Source: an uncultured Lachnospiraceae bacterium (GTDB lineage Bacteria; Bacillota; Clostridia; Lachnospirales; Lachnospiraceae). From it: a stretch of DNA of 7,193 nt. Numbering within the stretch: the first letter of the stretch is position 1; the number at the start of each line of letters is the position of its first letter. Of this stretch, positions 1-5,754 are shown piece by piece. The position numbers were made by a program, and so were the translations under genes. The DNA is taken from NCBI GenBank assembly GCA_947594335.1, contig CANQEC010000119.1, positions 1 through 7,193 on the forward strand. The letters are read 5' to 3'. The notes below the pieces were generated by a model. The model was given only the letters and a program-made list of their open reading frames with translations. It ran no database searches and was not told where the DNA came from.

Positions 1-116
1 TCTTTTGCTTTGTCAGAGCCGTAGGCCAGTTCGCTAAGTTTCAGCTCTCTGCTCGCAAGATCTTCTCTTGTCAGGGTACAGCGTATTTGTTTGTCACTGA
101 TTTTCTCGATTTTCAT
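1..116 (-). CDS. mecA: MecA-like adaptor protein, N-terminal part (runs off the window)
   Basis: Thirty-eight N-terminal residues are visible; the rest lies left of the window. The protein begins MKIEKISDKQIRCTLTREDL and continues with an ASRELKLSELAYGSDKAK stretch. This is the typical start of MecA-family adaptors: an MKIEKI.. beta strand, an 'I..TLT.EDL' segment and an 'ELAYG...A..L' helix. MecA proteins bind substrates with their N-terminal domain and deliver them to the ClpC/ClpP protease through the C-terminal domain, in the cytoplasm; in Bacillus this controls competence. The start is well supported: AAGGA lies about 9 bases upstream of the ATG. The gene is divergent from everything else in the left third and has its own promoter. 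The family call rests on the N-terminus only, so the C-terminal ClpC-binding domain is unverified. Confidence 0.85.
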   Translation of the reverse strand, partial: MKIEKISDKQIRCTLTREDLASRELKLSELAYGSDKAK

Positions 117-196
117 TCAATCACATCCTTACCCATAAAATACAAACATGGAAAATAGTTCCATGCGGAAAAATCGTCTGCGTTTGCTCCACTACT

Positions 197-226
197 ATTA
201 TATACACAGTCAGGCCTGGATGTAAA
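197..226 (-). promoter_or_regulatory. Promoter for the mecA-like gene
   Basis: On the minus strand a TTTACA box (226-221; 5 of 6 matches to TTGACA) is separated by 18 bases from a perfect TATAAT (202-197). The start point should be near 190, giving a 5' leader of about 74 bases before the mecA-like ATG. Spacing and box quality fit a vegetative sigma-70/SigA promoter. Confidence 0.65.
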
Positions 227-250
227 GTGGATAAAAATGTGTAAAAAGAC

Positions 251-279
251 TTGCATAATCGGCCCATATTGTATATAAT
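251..279 (+). promoter_or_regulatory. Rightward promoter, divergent from mecA
   Basis: TTGCAT (251-256), a 17-base spacer and a perfect TATAAT (274-279) form a plausible vegetative promoter on the plus strand, with a start expected near 286. The -35 box matches only TTG, but the -10 box and spacing are ideal. The first thing downstream is a purine-rich SD (288-293) and a 12-codon reading frame, so the transcript would carry a very short 5' leader. What longer product this promoter serves is unclear; the next convincing gene starts about 360 bases further on. Confidence 0.55.
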
Positions 280-297
280 AATCGTACGGGAGGCTAT

Positions 298-336
298 ATG
301 GCGTCATCCTTTGAGAAAGGAGGATACTCTTTATAG
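298..336 (+). CDS. Possible 12-aa leader peptide
   Basis: This short frame reads MASSFEKGGYSL and then TAG. It sits just downstream of a promoter with perfect -10 spacing and has GGGAGG (288-293) four bases before its ATG, so translation is plausible. I recognise no family. Inside it lies a second strong SD (AAAGGAGG, 316-323) that has no ATG, GTG or TTG at a useful distance; a well-spaced ATA at 333 stands where a start codon would be expected. If the TAG were ignored the same frame would run twelve more codons to TGA at 375. It may be a leader peptide, the remnant of a tiny gene, or chance. Confidence 0.3.
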   Translation: MASSFEKGGYSL

Positions 337-640
337 CTGTTTAAGAATCTTATTATCTGCTTTCAGAAATTCTGATTCCAGTCGGCGGTGATCCTGCCAG
401 GCCATGCGAATGGCGGATGGCCGCTCCGGTCATACGGACTATCGTCCAAGGTTCATCAGCAAAATCCGCTGTGCTGCCCTGTCCATATAGTGTTATGATG
501 ATTCCATATATCCTTTCGCATACCCTTTTACGCATTATAATCAATTTTGTTTTGATACGCAAGTAGATTCTGAAATAACTGCCGGATTGGTTTTTCCGGG
601 GTGTTTCAGAGAAGCGTCTGCTTCCGCAAAAGAGGATTTC
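337..640. other. About 300 bases with no convincing gene
   Basis: No frame here combines an SD, plausible composition and useful length. Visible items are: a small hairpin CCGGA/TCCGG (about 582-599), a hairpin GAAGC-GTCT-GCTTC (611-624), an ATTATAAT at 534-541 without a good -35 partner on either strand, and a weak TTGATA-16-AATAAC pair (552-579). The left half (about 375-475) is more GC-rich than the right half, which fits decayed coding sequence, but no family could be recognised. A minus-strand open frame across 353-655 has no SD and an unlikely composition. Confidence 0.5.
552..579 (+). promoter_or_regulatory. Weak candidate promoter for the 641-948 unit
   Basis: TTGATA (552-557, 5 of 6) is followed after 16 bases by AATAAC (574-579, 4 of 6). 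Transcription would begin near 586, about 55 bases before the small coupled reading frame at 641. The -10 box is poor, so this is only a candidate; read-through from the promoter at 251-279 is the alternative. Confidence 0.3.
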
Positions 641-715
641 ATGGGAATATATCACAGTCGCACCTTAAGCATATGGAAATTTCCGTGCGGAGACAGGGAA
701 AGGCAGGAAAAATGA
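641..715 (+). CDS. 24-aa upstream reading frame, translationally coupled to the next gene
   Basis: The frame begins MGIYHSRTLSIWKF, ends RERQEK, and stops at TGA 713-715. It has a good SD, AGAGG (631-635), five bases before the ATG. Its stop overlaps the start of the following 78-aa gene as ATGA (712-715), the classic arrangement for translational coupling by stop-restart. The peptide is basic, contains one Cys and one Trp, has no signal peptide or membrane segment, and matches no family I know. It may be a regulatory upstream frame whose translation opens the downstream start, or a small protein in its own right. The overlap and SD are seen in the sequence; the coupling role is inferred. Confidence 0.5.
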   Translation: MGIYHSRTLSIWKFPCGDRERQEK

Positions 716-948
716 AAAGAAGGAAACACAAGTATTATAATCCTGCGGACGCGAGAGCACTGTTCAGAGAACTGAGCGGCTATGAGAGGGAAGGTACACA
801 GCTCTTTCTGGATGGCTGTCCGTGCAGAACGGAAGACATCGTGGACGCCTGCATGGTTGCTGAAGAACAGATTTACATGCGTGATTTTATCAGCGATGAG
901 GAAGAAAAGATCAGGCGGATCAATTTCGTGAAGATTAATCAGAAATAA
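712..948 (+). CDS. 78-aa conserved-looking hypothetical protein
   Basis: The protein begins MKRRKHKYYNPADARALFRE and ends INFVKINQK. It is cytoplasmic in character: a basic N-terminus, an early 'YYNPADARALFREL' helix, a middle 'GTQLFLDGCP' strand-turn, 'DIVDACMVAEEQIYMRDFI' helices, and a charged tail. There are two cysteines and no membrane segment. I chose the ATG at 712 because AGGAAA lies just before it and because the preceding 24-codon frame stops across it. The same frame stays open to 601, but the ATG codons at 601 and 673 lack an SD. I recall small Lachnospiraceae proteins of this general pattern but cannot name a family or function. No terminator of good quality follows; CCTG/CAGG (988-999) before a T-rich run is only a weak candidate. 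Confidence 0.7.
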   Translation: MKRRKHKYYNPADARALFRELSGYEREGTQLFLDGCPCRTEDIVDACMVAEEQIYMRDFISDEEEKIRRINFVKINQK

Positions 949-1135
949 GAATAAGAAAGGAGAGAAGCTGCCGGGCGTCAGTTTCCCCCTGTATGCAGGT
1001 ACTTCTTAATTTTTTATAAAATGCGCGAATTTAACCGCAGATCAGACTATTTATGTTATAACTGAAAAGAATCACGCAAAAGCCGTCAGACGGACGGCTC
1101 TCAGACTTATGCAGCAGAAGGAGAGAGGCAGCACA
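949..1135. promoter_or_regulatory. Leader region of the GH18 gene: extended -10 promoter and hairpin
   Basis: An extended -10 promoter, TGT plus TATAAC (1055-1062), is the best candidate for transcription into the GH18 gene; no good -35 box lies 16-18 bases upstream. The start would be near 1069. A 7-bp hairpin, AGCCGTC-AGACG-GACGGCT (1081-1099), then falls within the leader about 20 bases before the SD. Read on the minus strand the hairpin is followed by TTTTGCG, but no minus-strand gene ends here, so a terminator role is unlikely. An orphan SD-like AAAGGAG (956-962) precedes no ATG, GTG or TTG start. Confidence 0.4.
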
Positions 1136-2842
1136 GTGAAGAAAACAAAGAAAAAAACTCCCAAAGTGCGGGCGGCGGCGATTGCGGCCTGTCTCGTGCT
1201 TGCGGGGATCCTGATCATATATATGGTGAGATTCATGCCCACGCGAAAACGTATGGGGGCGGATGAATATTTCGGGACACTTGGAGAAAATGAACTGGCG
1301 GTGGTTGTGGAAGATCATGTCGCGCAGGAAAGAGCGGTCAGGATCGGCGGCAGGCTTTATGTGGATTATGATGTGGTCCGCGCAGAGCTGAATCCCAGGT
1401 TCCACTGGGATGACTCGGTCGGGCTGATGCTGTTTACGACCCCGCTTGAGGTCTATGAGATCGCGCCGGGAAGCACGTCCTTTGCGGTGGACGGAACCGC
1501 GCAGGATGCCGGCTATGAGATTCTGAAGACCGAAGAAGACGGCATGTATCTGTCCCTGGAATTTCTCAGCCGGTATTCCGATTTTACATATGAGGTATTT
1601 GAGGAACCGGAAAGACTTGTGATTACTTACGGGAGCAAGACAGTGACGGCCGCGCCCGTCAGAAAAAAGACGGCCGTCCGGTATCGCGGCGGGGTCAAAA
1701 GCCCGATCCTGACCGAAGTTTCAAAGGGCGAGGAAGTCGTCGTTGTGGAGCGGCTGGAGAACTGGTCCAGGGTAGTCACGCCGGACGGTTATGTCGGTTA
1801 TCTGAAAAACAACCGGCTCGGGGATGAGATTTCCGTTGAACGTCCGTCCGCGTACGACGGCCCCGCATATACCAGCCTGTCGATGGACGGGAGGCTGAAT
1901 CTCGTCTGGCACCAGATCGATCTCAAAGAGATGAACGACAATTTCGCGGAGGATACCGCCGATATGAGCGGGGTGAACGTCATTTCCCCGACCTGGTATT
2001 TTCTCGCGGACAGCGAGGGAGCGATCGATTCCTTTGCGGATCCGGCCTACGTGGAAAAGGCGCACGCGGCGGGACTGCAGGTCTGGGCGCTGATCAGCAA
2101 TTTCAGCGAAAATGTCAGCACGACAGAGCTTCTGGCGTCGCGTCAGGCGAGGAACCGGGTGCAGGAATACCTGATCGCGGAGGCATCCTCGGTCGGATTC
2201 GACGGCATCAACATAGATTTTGAAGGAATTCAGGAAAGCGCCGGTTATGATTACGTACAGTTCATGCGGGAGCTCTCGATCCTCTGCCGGAAAAACGGCC
2301 TGTTTCTCTCGGTGGACGTGCCGGTTCCGATGGACTTTTCGCGCCATTACGACCGGGAAGAACTCGGAGTCGTCTGTGATTACGTGATCATGATGGGATA
2401 CGACGAACACTATGCCGGGTCTGATATCGTGGGCAGCGTGGCTTCGATGGATTTTGAGCGGACCGGCATCGCGAACATGCTCCGGGAAGTGCCGAAGGAG
2501 AAGGTAGTCAGCGCGATCCCGTTCTACACGCGCCTCTGGTACACCGGGACGAACGAGGACGGGACGGTCAGCGTCACGAGCAGGGCGCTCGGCATGGGGC
2601 GCGCGTGGGAGGTTCTCGAGGAGAACGGCGTGACGGCCGTCTGGGATGATGCCGCCGGGCAGCCGTACGGCGAGTGGACGGATTCGGACGGAGTTTTCTG
2701 CCAGATCTGGCTTGAGGATGATTCCACCGTGGCCGAGCGGGCCTCGCTCGTGCGGGAGAACGACCTCGGGGGAATAGCCGAATGGGTGCTTGGAAATGAG
2801 CTTGATTATGTCTGGAACGTGATTTCGGAAAATATCAGATAG
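1136..2842 (+). CDS. Membrane-anchored glycoside hydrolase family 18 protein with SH3 domain
   Basis: This 568-aa protein probably cleaves N-acetylglucosamine-containing polymers, peptidoglycan or chitin-like, outside the cell. Seen in order: a basic N-terminus (KKTKKKTPKVR), one membrane segment (about residues 13-31), a region resembling a copper-amine-oxidase-like domain (about 69-166), a bacterial SH3 domain (about 178-229, with 'YVGYLKNNRLG'), and a GH18 barrel (about 254-560). The barrel has the catalytic motif DGINIDFE (356-363, acid Glu363), SPTWYF near 284, MMGYDEH (419-425), IPFYTRLW (461-468) and the terminal GGIAEW with Trp550. The pattern is close to spore-cortex or cell-wall GH18 enzymes of the YaaH/YdhD type, but there are no LysM repeats. 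I chose GTG 1136 because AAGGAGAGAGG lies just before it; the in-frame ATG at 1109 has no SD and lies next to a hairpin. The exact substrate is inferred. Confidence 0.88.
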   Translation: MKKTKKKTPKVRAAAIAACLVLAGILIIYMVRFMPTRKRMGADEYFGTLGENELAVVVEDHVAQERAVRIGGRLYVDYDVVRAELNPRFHWDDSVGLMLFTTPLEVYEIAPGSTSFAVDGTAQDAGYEILKTEEDGMYLSLEFLSRYSDFTYEVFEEPERLVITYGSKTVTAAPVRKKTAVRYRGGVKSPILTEVSKGEEVVVVERLENWSRVVTPDGYVGYLKNNRLGDEISVERPSAYDGPAYTSLSMDGRLNLVWHQIDLKEMNDNFAEDTADMSGVNVISPTWYFLADSEGAIDSFADPAYVEKAHAAGLQVWALISNFSENVSTTELLASRQARNRVQEYLIAEASSVGFDGINIDFEGIQESAGYDYVQFMRELSILCRKNGLFLSVDVPVPMDFSRHYDREELGVVCDYVIMMGYDEHYAGSDIVGSVASMDFERTGIANMLREVPKEKVVSAIPFYTRLWYTGTNEDGTVSVTSRALGMGRAWEVLEENGVTAVWDDAAGQPYGEWTDSDGVFCQIWLEDDSTVAERASLVRENDLGGIAEWVLGNELDYVWNVISENIR

Positions 2843-2877
2843 CGGTTCCTTTCTGATGAGAAAAAATTTCTGCGGCA

Positions 2878-2906
2878 TGAATATTTTTCCGCAAAGAAGA
2901 GATAAT
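2878..2906 (+). promoter_or_regulatory. Candidate promoter before the structured RNA
   Basis: TGAATA (2878-2883, 3 of 6) is separated by 17 bases from GATAAT (2901-2906, 5 of 6). Transcription would start near 2913, almost exactly where the first helix of the structured RNA begins. The weak -35 makes this uncertain; cotranscription from the GH18 gene, which has no strong terminator after it, is the alternative. Confidence 0.3.
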
Positions 2907-2914
2907 AGGACTAT

Positions 2915-3048
2915 GATACAACCCGCCGGAAAGCGGATGAGTCCGCGGCAGGAATGCTCCGGCAGGCTGTATCCCCGGGGGCAAGAACGTTTTTTGTCCC
3001 CGGCATCGCAGGATGCGTCTGCACTTTGTGAAATGATCGGGTGCGGAC
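2915..3048 (+). ncRNA. Structured RNA upstream of the 62-aa gene (unrecognised; possible cis-regulatory element)
   Basis: About 134 bases fold on paper with little unpaired sequence. Helix A: GATACA (2915-2920) with TGTATC (2968-2973). Inside it, GCCGGA (2925-2930) with TCCGGC (2958-2963) closes a three-way junction holding GCGGA-TGAG-TCCGC (2933-2946) and GCA-GGAA-TGC (2948-2957), the latter with a GNRA tetraloop. Next is a long hairpin, CCGGGGGCA (2975-2983) with TGTCCCCGG (2995-3003), which can extend inward to a three-base loop. Then come GCATC-GCAG-GATGC (3003-3016) and GTCTGCAC (3017-3024) with GTGCGGAC (3041-3048). The ribosome binding site of the 62-aa gene follows 17 bases later. Motifs of common riboswitches known to me (TPP, SAM-I, cobalamin, glycine, c-di-GMP) are not present. 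It could be a leader element, a small RNA, or an intercistronic stabiliser. Confidence 0.55.
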
Positions 3049-3078
3049 AGAAGAAGAAAGAAAACAGGAGGCAAAAAA

Positions 3079-3267
3079 ATGTCCAAGAATGCAAGCAATA
3101 CGACCAGTTCCGGCAATACGGTCAGCACGACCAGCTCCAGCAATAAGACCGGCACAAATTCCAGGAACTGCAATGACTGCAGTAATTCAACCTCAAAGAA
3201 TAAGACCAGCAGCAAGACGGATGGAAGCGGCTCCACAGACGGCAGCGGCGACGAATCCCAGTATTAA
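3079..3267 (+). CDS. 62-aa Ser/Thr/Asn-rich low-complexity protein with a CxxC motif
   Basis: The start is firm: AGGAGG (3066-3071) lies seven bases before the ATG. Of 62 residues, 38 are Ser, Thr or Asn; apart from Met1 the only sizeable non-polar residues are Ala5, Val15 and Tyr62. One CNDC (residues 31-34) sits in the middle. The N-terminal third contains a duplicated unit (TTSSGN then TTSSSN, 27-base spacing at 3100-3147). The protein should be disordered and very soluble, without signal peptide or membrane segment. Two longer overlapping frames in other registers (2856-3146 and 3041-3289) lack an SD and were rejected. I do not recognise the family. The structured RNA just upstream and the strong hairpin downstream frame it as a discrete expressed unit. 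Use as a lanthipeptide-type precursor is unlikely since no modification gene is nearby. Confidence 0.72.
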   Translation: MSKNASNTTSSGNTVSTTSSSNKTGTNSRNCNDCSNSTSKNKTSSKTDGSGSTDGSGDESQY

Positions 3268-3310
3268 GATACAGGGTCAGAGAACATGAGATACAGCGCG
3301 CAGGCGCAGA

Positions 3311-3359
3311 CGGGCAGGAGGGAAAAGCCTCCTGCCCGATTAATTAAAAGTCTTTTTTT
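3311..3359 (+). terminator. Strong hairpin with distal T-run between convergent genes
   Basis: An 11-bp perfect stem, CGGGCAGGAGG (3311-3321) and CCTCCTGCCCG (3328-3338) with loop GAAAAG, lies 44 bases after the 62-aa gene and 5 bases beyond the stop of the convergent racemase-family gene. A T7 run follows at 3353-3359, but about 14 bases from the stem, so it is not a textbook intrinsic terminator in the plus direction. In the minus direction there is no T-run. It probably ends transcription from one or both sides. Confidence 0.65.
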
Positions 3360-4000
3360 GCGGCCTCAAACGCGGCGAAAGCGCCCAGAGCGAGAACCGG
3401 GTCGATGACGGGGAGGCCGGTCGCCTCTTCGATCTCCTTCGCGATGCCGATCGTGGTCAGGCCGGTGCAGCCGAGAGCGATAACATCAGCGCCCTTCTCT
3501 TTCAGCTCCATGGCTGTGGCGAGACAGCTTGCCCGGCCTTCGGGCGTCATGAGATCCAGCGTGCTGTGCACGCCTTTCGGGCGGGATGCCACCAGCTTGT
3601 CCGGAATCATCCGTTCATAGGCCTTGGGTGTATAATCGACGATTCCGAGTACGGCGATCTTTTCCCCGTACCTGACCGCAAGCGCGGCGGTCGTCTCGCC
3701 GCCTCCGGTGACGGGCATCCCAGGCAGCGCGGCCCGGATCTCCTTTACGCCGGGGTCATCCGCGCAGCTCACAAGAATCATATCCTTATCCCGGAACGTC
3801 TTTGCGAGCTCCACGATTTTCGGGACGGCAACTGCCTCCAGCTCGTGGCTGTGAATCCCTTCATACTGGTCAGGGATGCATCTGCTTTCCACGTCCAGCA
3901 TCGGATATTTCTCCATGAGGAGTTTTCCGTGCAGATTCAGCAATTCTTCGTCTCCGGTGGTCAGTACCCGGATCAGCCCGACTCTGAATTTATCCTTCAA
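3344..4000 (-). CDS. Asp/Glu/hydantoin racemase family protein
   Basis: This 218-aa cytoplasmic protein fits the Asp/Glu racemase superfamily, whose members invert the stereocentre of amino acids or hydantoins with a pair of cysteines. Two family-type cysteines are visible: Cys79 in VSCADDPG and Cys178 in ALGCTGLTTI, one in each half, along with GGGETTAAL (99-107) and LPVIDPV near residues 196-202. The length is normal. The start is TTG at 4000, chosen because GGAGGG lies seven bases upstream; the ATG just before it is out of frame and stops after five codons. Fifteen bases separate it from the AroM gene, so it is the last gene of the operon. Hydantoin, aspartate or glutamate racemisation, or maleate-isomerase-like chemistry, cannot be told apart from sequence alone; the operon context favours a catabolic rather than cell-wall role. 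Confidence 0.85.
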   Translation of the reverse strand: MKDKFRVGLIRVLTTGDEELLNLHGKLLMEKYPMLDVESRCIPDQYEGIHSHELEAVAVPKIVELAKTFRDKDMILVSCADDPGVKEIRAALPGMPVTGGGETTAALAVRYGEKIAVLGIVDYTPKAYERMIPDKLVASRPKGVHSTLDLMTPEGRASCLATAMELKEKGADVIALGCTGLTTIGIAKEIEEATGLPVIDPVLALGAFAAFEAAKKDF

Positions 4001-4015
4001 GCTTCATCCCTCCGT

Positions 4016-4696
4016 TCACTCTTTGATGTCCGTCAGTTCCGATACGACTCTCGCCAGCAGGGTCCGCGGAAGGACGACCAGCTTGCCGGACTCCCGGGCG
4101 AACATTTCCTTCATCTCCTGGGTAAAGCCGATGCAGTCGAGGACGATCAGATCGCCGTCCATCTCTCTGGTTTTGCGGGCGGCCTCCAGCAGGGCTTCCC
4201 TGTCGCCGTAGGGCGACGCGGAGATCGTCTCGACATGATTCACATAATTTTTCCATTTTTTGTTGTTCTGCTCCACCTGGAGAGGGGAGGGAGTGACAGC
4301 GATAATGCTGGATTTTTTGGTCAGAAGAGGCACGACATGGTGCAGGATCTGGACCGGATAGATCAGAGGGATCTTCTCGGAAGATACGCTCGCCGGAAAT
4401 TCTCCGGTGCAGAAGACCATGATCAGCCTCACGCCCTCAGCCTCCAGGTCGCGTACCGCCTGCTCGAGCCGGGGTACGATATAGCGCTCCGCAAACGTCA
4501 CGCTGGTGCCGTCGGTGAGGCGGGAGACCAGGACGTAATCGCCTTCCTCGGGCACAAAGGTTTCGATCTGTTCTCTGGTAAGGCCGTCGAGACCGCCTTT
4601 TTGAGACAGCTCAATCTTTCCATTGAAAATATCCATGATATCGCAGGTCACATCTGTGCGCGGGGCCTGTCCTATGGTGATTGCTCCTGCTTTCAT
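4016..4696 (-). CDS. AroM family protein
   Basis: The 226-aa protein matches the AroM family in length and landmarks: an N-terminal AITIGQAPRTDV, a middle LIMVFCTGEF with Cys96, and a C-terminal LIVLDCIGF with Cys188, matching the 'MLDCLGF' of E. coli AroM as I remember it. AroM lies in the same superfamily as the Asp/Glu racemases, and the two cysteines fall at comparable places in the two halves, but its reaction is not established. It is cytoplasmic with no membrane segment. The start is firm: AAGGAGG lies eight bases before the ATG. It sits 13 bases after the DUF1177 gene and 15 before the racemase gene, so the three are surely cotranscribed. AroM proteins outside enterobacteria commonly neighbour DUF1177 and DUF917 genes, which fits here; a role in aromatic amino-acid synthesis is not implied. 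Confidence 0.85.
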   Translation of the reverse strand: MKAGAITIGQAPRTDVTCDIMDIFNGKIELSQKGGLDGLTREQIETFVPEEGDYVLVSRLTDGTSVTFAERYIVPRLEQAVRDLEAEGVRLIMVFCTGEFPASVSSEKIPLIYPVQILHHVVPLLTKKSSIIAVTPSPLQVEQNNKKWKNYVNHVETISASPYGDREALLEAARKTREMDGDLIVLDCIGFTQEMKEMFARESGKLVVLPRTLLARVVSELTDIKE

Positions 4697-4709
4697 TGCA
4701 AAATCCTCC

Positions 4710-5648
4710 TTATCTGCTGCCGAGCGTCTGCAGATGCTTCATGCTGCCGTACAGCTTCTGAATCAGCGCGTACTCCTTTTCATCGTAGAACCGGCATTTT
4801 CCGCGGCCGAAGTTCTTTGCCACTTCGACCATAAAGCGCGCCGCTTCCTCGACATCCTGGAAATGGCTGGCGCCGGTAGCGCATCCGGGCACCATGGTTT
4901 CCGCCGTGATCGCGACGCCGACAACCGGGGCGTCGGTCGCTGTCGCGGGCTGCAGAATGCTGTTCAGGTGATGCAGGTCATTGCCGTAAGGCGTGATGTC
5001 CTGAGTCGCCAGCGGGAATACGTACGGCATGCGCCCGGTCGTGATCTGCATCAGATCCAGAAGATCGTCGGACGCGCGGAGTACATAGCCTTCTTTTACC
5101 GTCTGAGAGAGCGCGAAGCCTCTGAGATTCATCATGCGGTTGCCTTTTGTGGTATCGCAGGAGAGGATTGCGTCCAGCTCCGGAGAAATCTCTTCCTGAT
5201 TTACCTGCGACATCTCTACCGGGGAGCCCATGAACGGAACCGGATCATGGGGCTGGGTAGGGGCGTTCGGACAGATATGGGTGGAGATGAACACATCGCC
5301 GTCGAGGACATCTCCTTTGTTCTGCATATCCAGCAGTTTTGCCGCGCAGGCAATTGCGGCCAGGGCGCCGTCCCCGTCGGAGACGAAGCCGATCATTTCC
5401 GGACGTGCGCCGATGCCGCCCAGACGGCCGAGGATCCCGAGCGTCGGGGCGTCTCCGCCGGAGGATTTCCCGCGGGAACCGGGGATGCGCACCTTCACCA
5501 TGTCGGTGGTGCCTTTCGGTCCTTTCAGAGCATAGACCTCCACGTTGGCATCCGGCCGGATGGATTTAAGATACGCTTCCACATCTTTTCCGGACACTGT
5601 GCTGTTGTCCAGGACATCGTAGGCTTCCAGTATTTGCTTCAGTAACAT
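4710..5648 (-). CDS. DUF1177 family protein
   Basis: This 312-aa protein resembles the DUF1177 family, which has no established reaction. Landmarks seen: a Gly-rich block GSRGKSSGGDAPTLGILGRL (57-76) followed by GGIGARPE, SDGDGA (90-95), STHICPNAPTQPHDPVPFM (122-140), LSCDTTKGN (162-170) and ITAETMVPGCATGA (247-260). His124, Cys126, His134 and Asp135 form a polar cluster that could bind metal or substrate, but that is a guess. There is no signal peptide. The start is firm: AAGGAG lies seven bases before the ATG. It follows the DUF917 gene after 106 bases and precedes aroM by 13. DUF1177, AroM and DUF917 genes are often neighbours in Firmicutes and Proteobacteria, frequently with an oligopeptide-type transporter; no transporter is visible here. 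Confidence 0.82.
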   Translation of the reverse strand: MLLKQILEAYDVLDNSTVSGKDVEAYLKSIRPDANVEVYALKGPKGTTDMVKVRIPGSRGKSSGGDAPTLGILGRLGGIGARPEMIGFVSDGDGALAAIACAAKLLDMQNKGDVLDGDVFISTHICPNAPTQPHDPVPFMGSPVEMSQVNQEEISPELDAILSCDTTKGNRMMNLRGFALSQTVKEGYVLRASDDLLDLMQITTGRMPYVFPLATQDITPYGNDLHHLNSILQPATATDAPVVGVAITAETMVPGCATGASHFQDVEEAARFMVEVAKNFGRGKCRFYDEKEYALIQKLYGSMKHLQTLGSR

Positions 5649-5754
5649 TTTAAACTCCTTTCTCTGCTTTGGCTGTTAAACAGCCGCGTACGTCATGTGC
5701 CAGTGATGATTCAGAAGATTTTGCCTGCGGACGCTTTGCCTTTGCAGGGAACCA
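5649..5754 (-). other. Intercistronic gap with small hairpins
   Basis: Between the DUF917 and DUF1177 genes are 106 bases. A perfect 6-bp hairpin, GGCTGT-TTA-ACAGCC on the minus strand (5685-5671), lies about 10 bases before the DUF1177 ribosome binding site, and a looser CCTGC/GCAGG stem lies upstream near 5748-5725. Neither is followed by a T-run on the minus strand, so they look like mRNA processing or stability elements rather than terminators. Confidence 0.35.

Noticed and set aside
956..1009. CTG-initiated 13-codon frame after the AAAGGAG at 956
   Set aside because: The spacing is possible, but CTG starts are rare and nothing else supports it; the purine run may be chance.
1021..1065. 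14-codon frame MREFNRRSDYLCYN before the GH18 gene
   Set aside because: No SD, preceded by an A/T-rich stretch, and it overlaps the candidate promoter.
2855..2946. Hammerhead ribozyme, suggested by CTGATGAG near 2855 and GGATGAGTCC near 2935
   Set aside because: The core pieces CUGAUGA and GAAA are not found in the required order around three stems; the second site is a simple GCGGA/TCCGC hairpin.
1721..3094. Long minus-strand open frame (457 codons) opposite the GH18 gene
   Set aside because: It is antisense to a well-supported enzyme with an intact catalytic motif, lacks an SD, and has an Arg/His/Pro-rich composition typical of antisense frames of GC-rich genes.
3079..3267. Lanthipeptide or other modified-peptide precursor
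   Set aside because: Ser/Thr/Cys content is suggestive, but there is no leader/core boundary and no modification, protease or export gene nearby.
2856..3289. Alternative frames overlapping the 62-aa gene (2856-3146 and 3041-3289 on +, 2835-3236 on -)
   Set aside because: None has an SD; the 3079 start has AGGAGG at ideal spacing. The minus frame is a Leu/Val-rich mirror of the Ser/Asn repeats.
3566..5645. Plus-strand open frames of 422 and 340 codons opposite the racemase, AroM and DUF1177 genes
   Set aside because: They lie antisense to three clearly recognisable genes with good SD sites, and their translations show no domain pattern.
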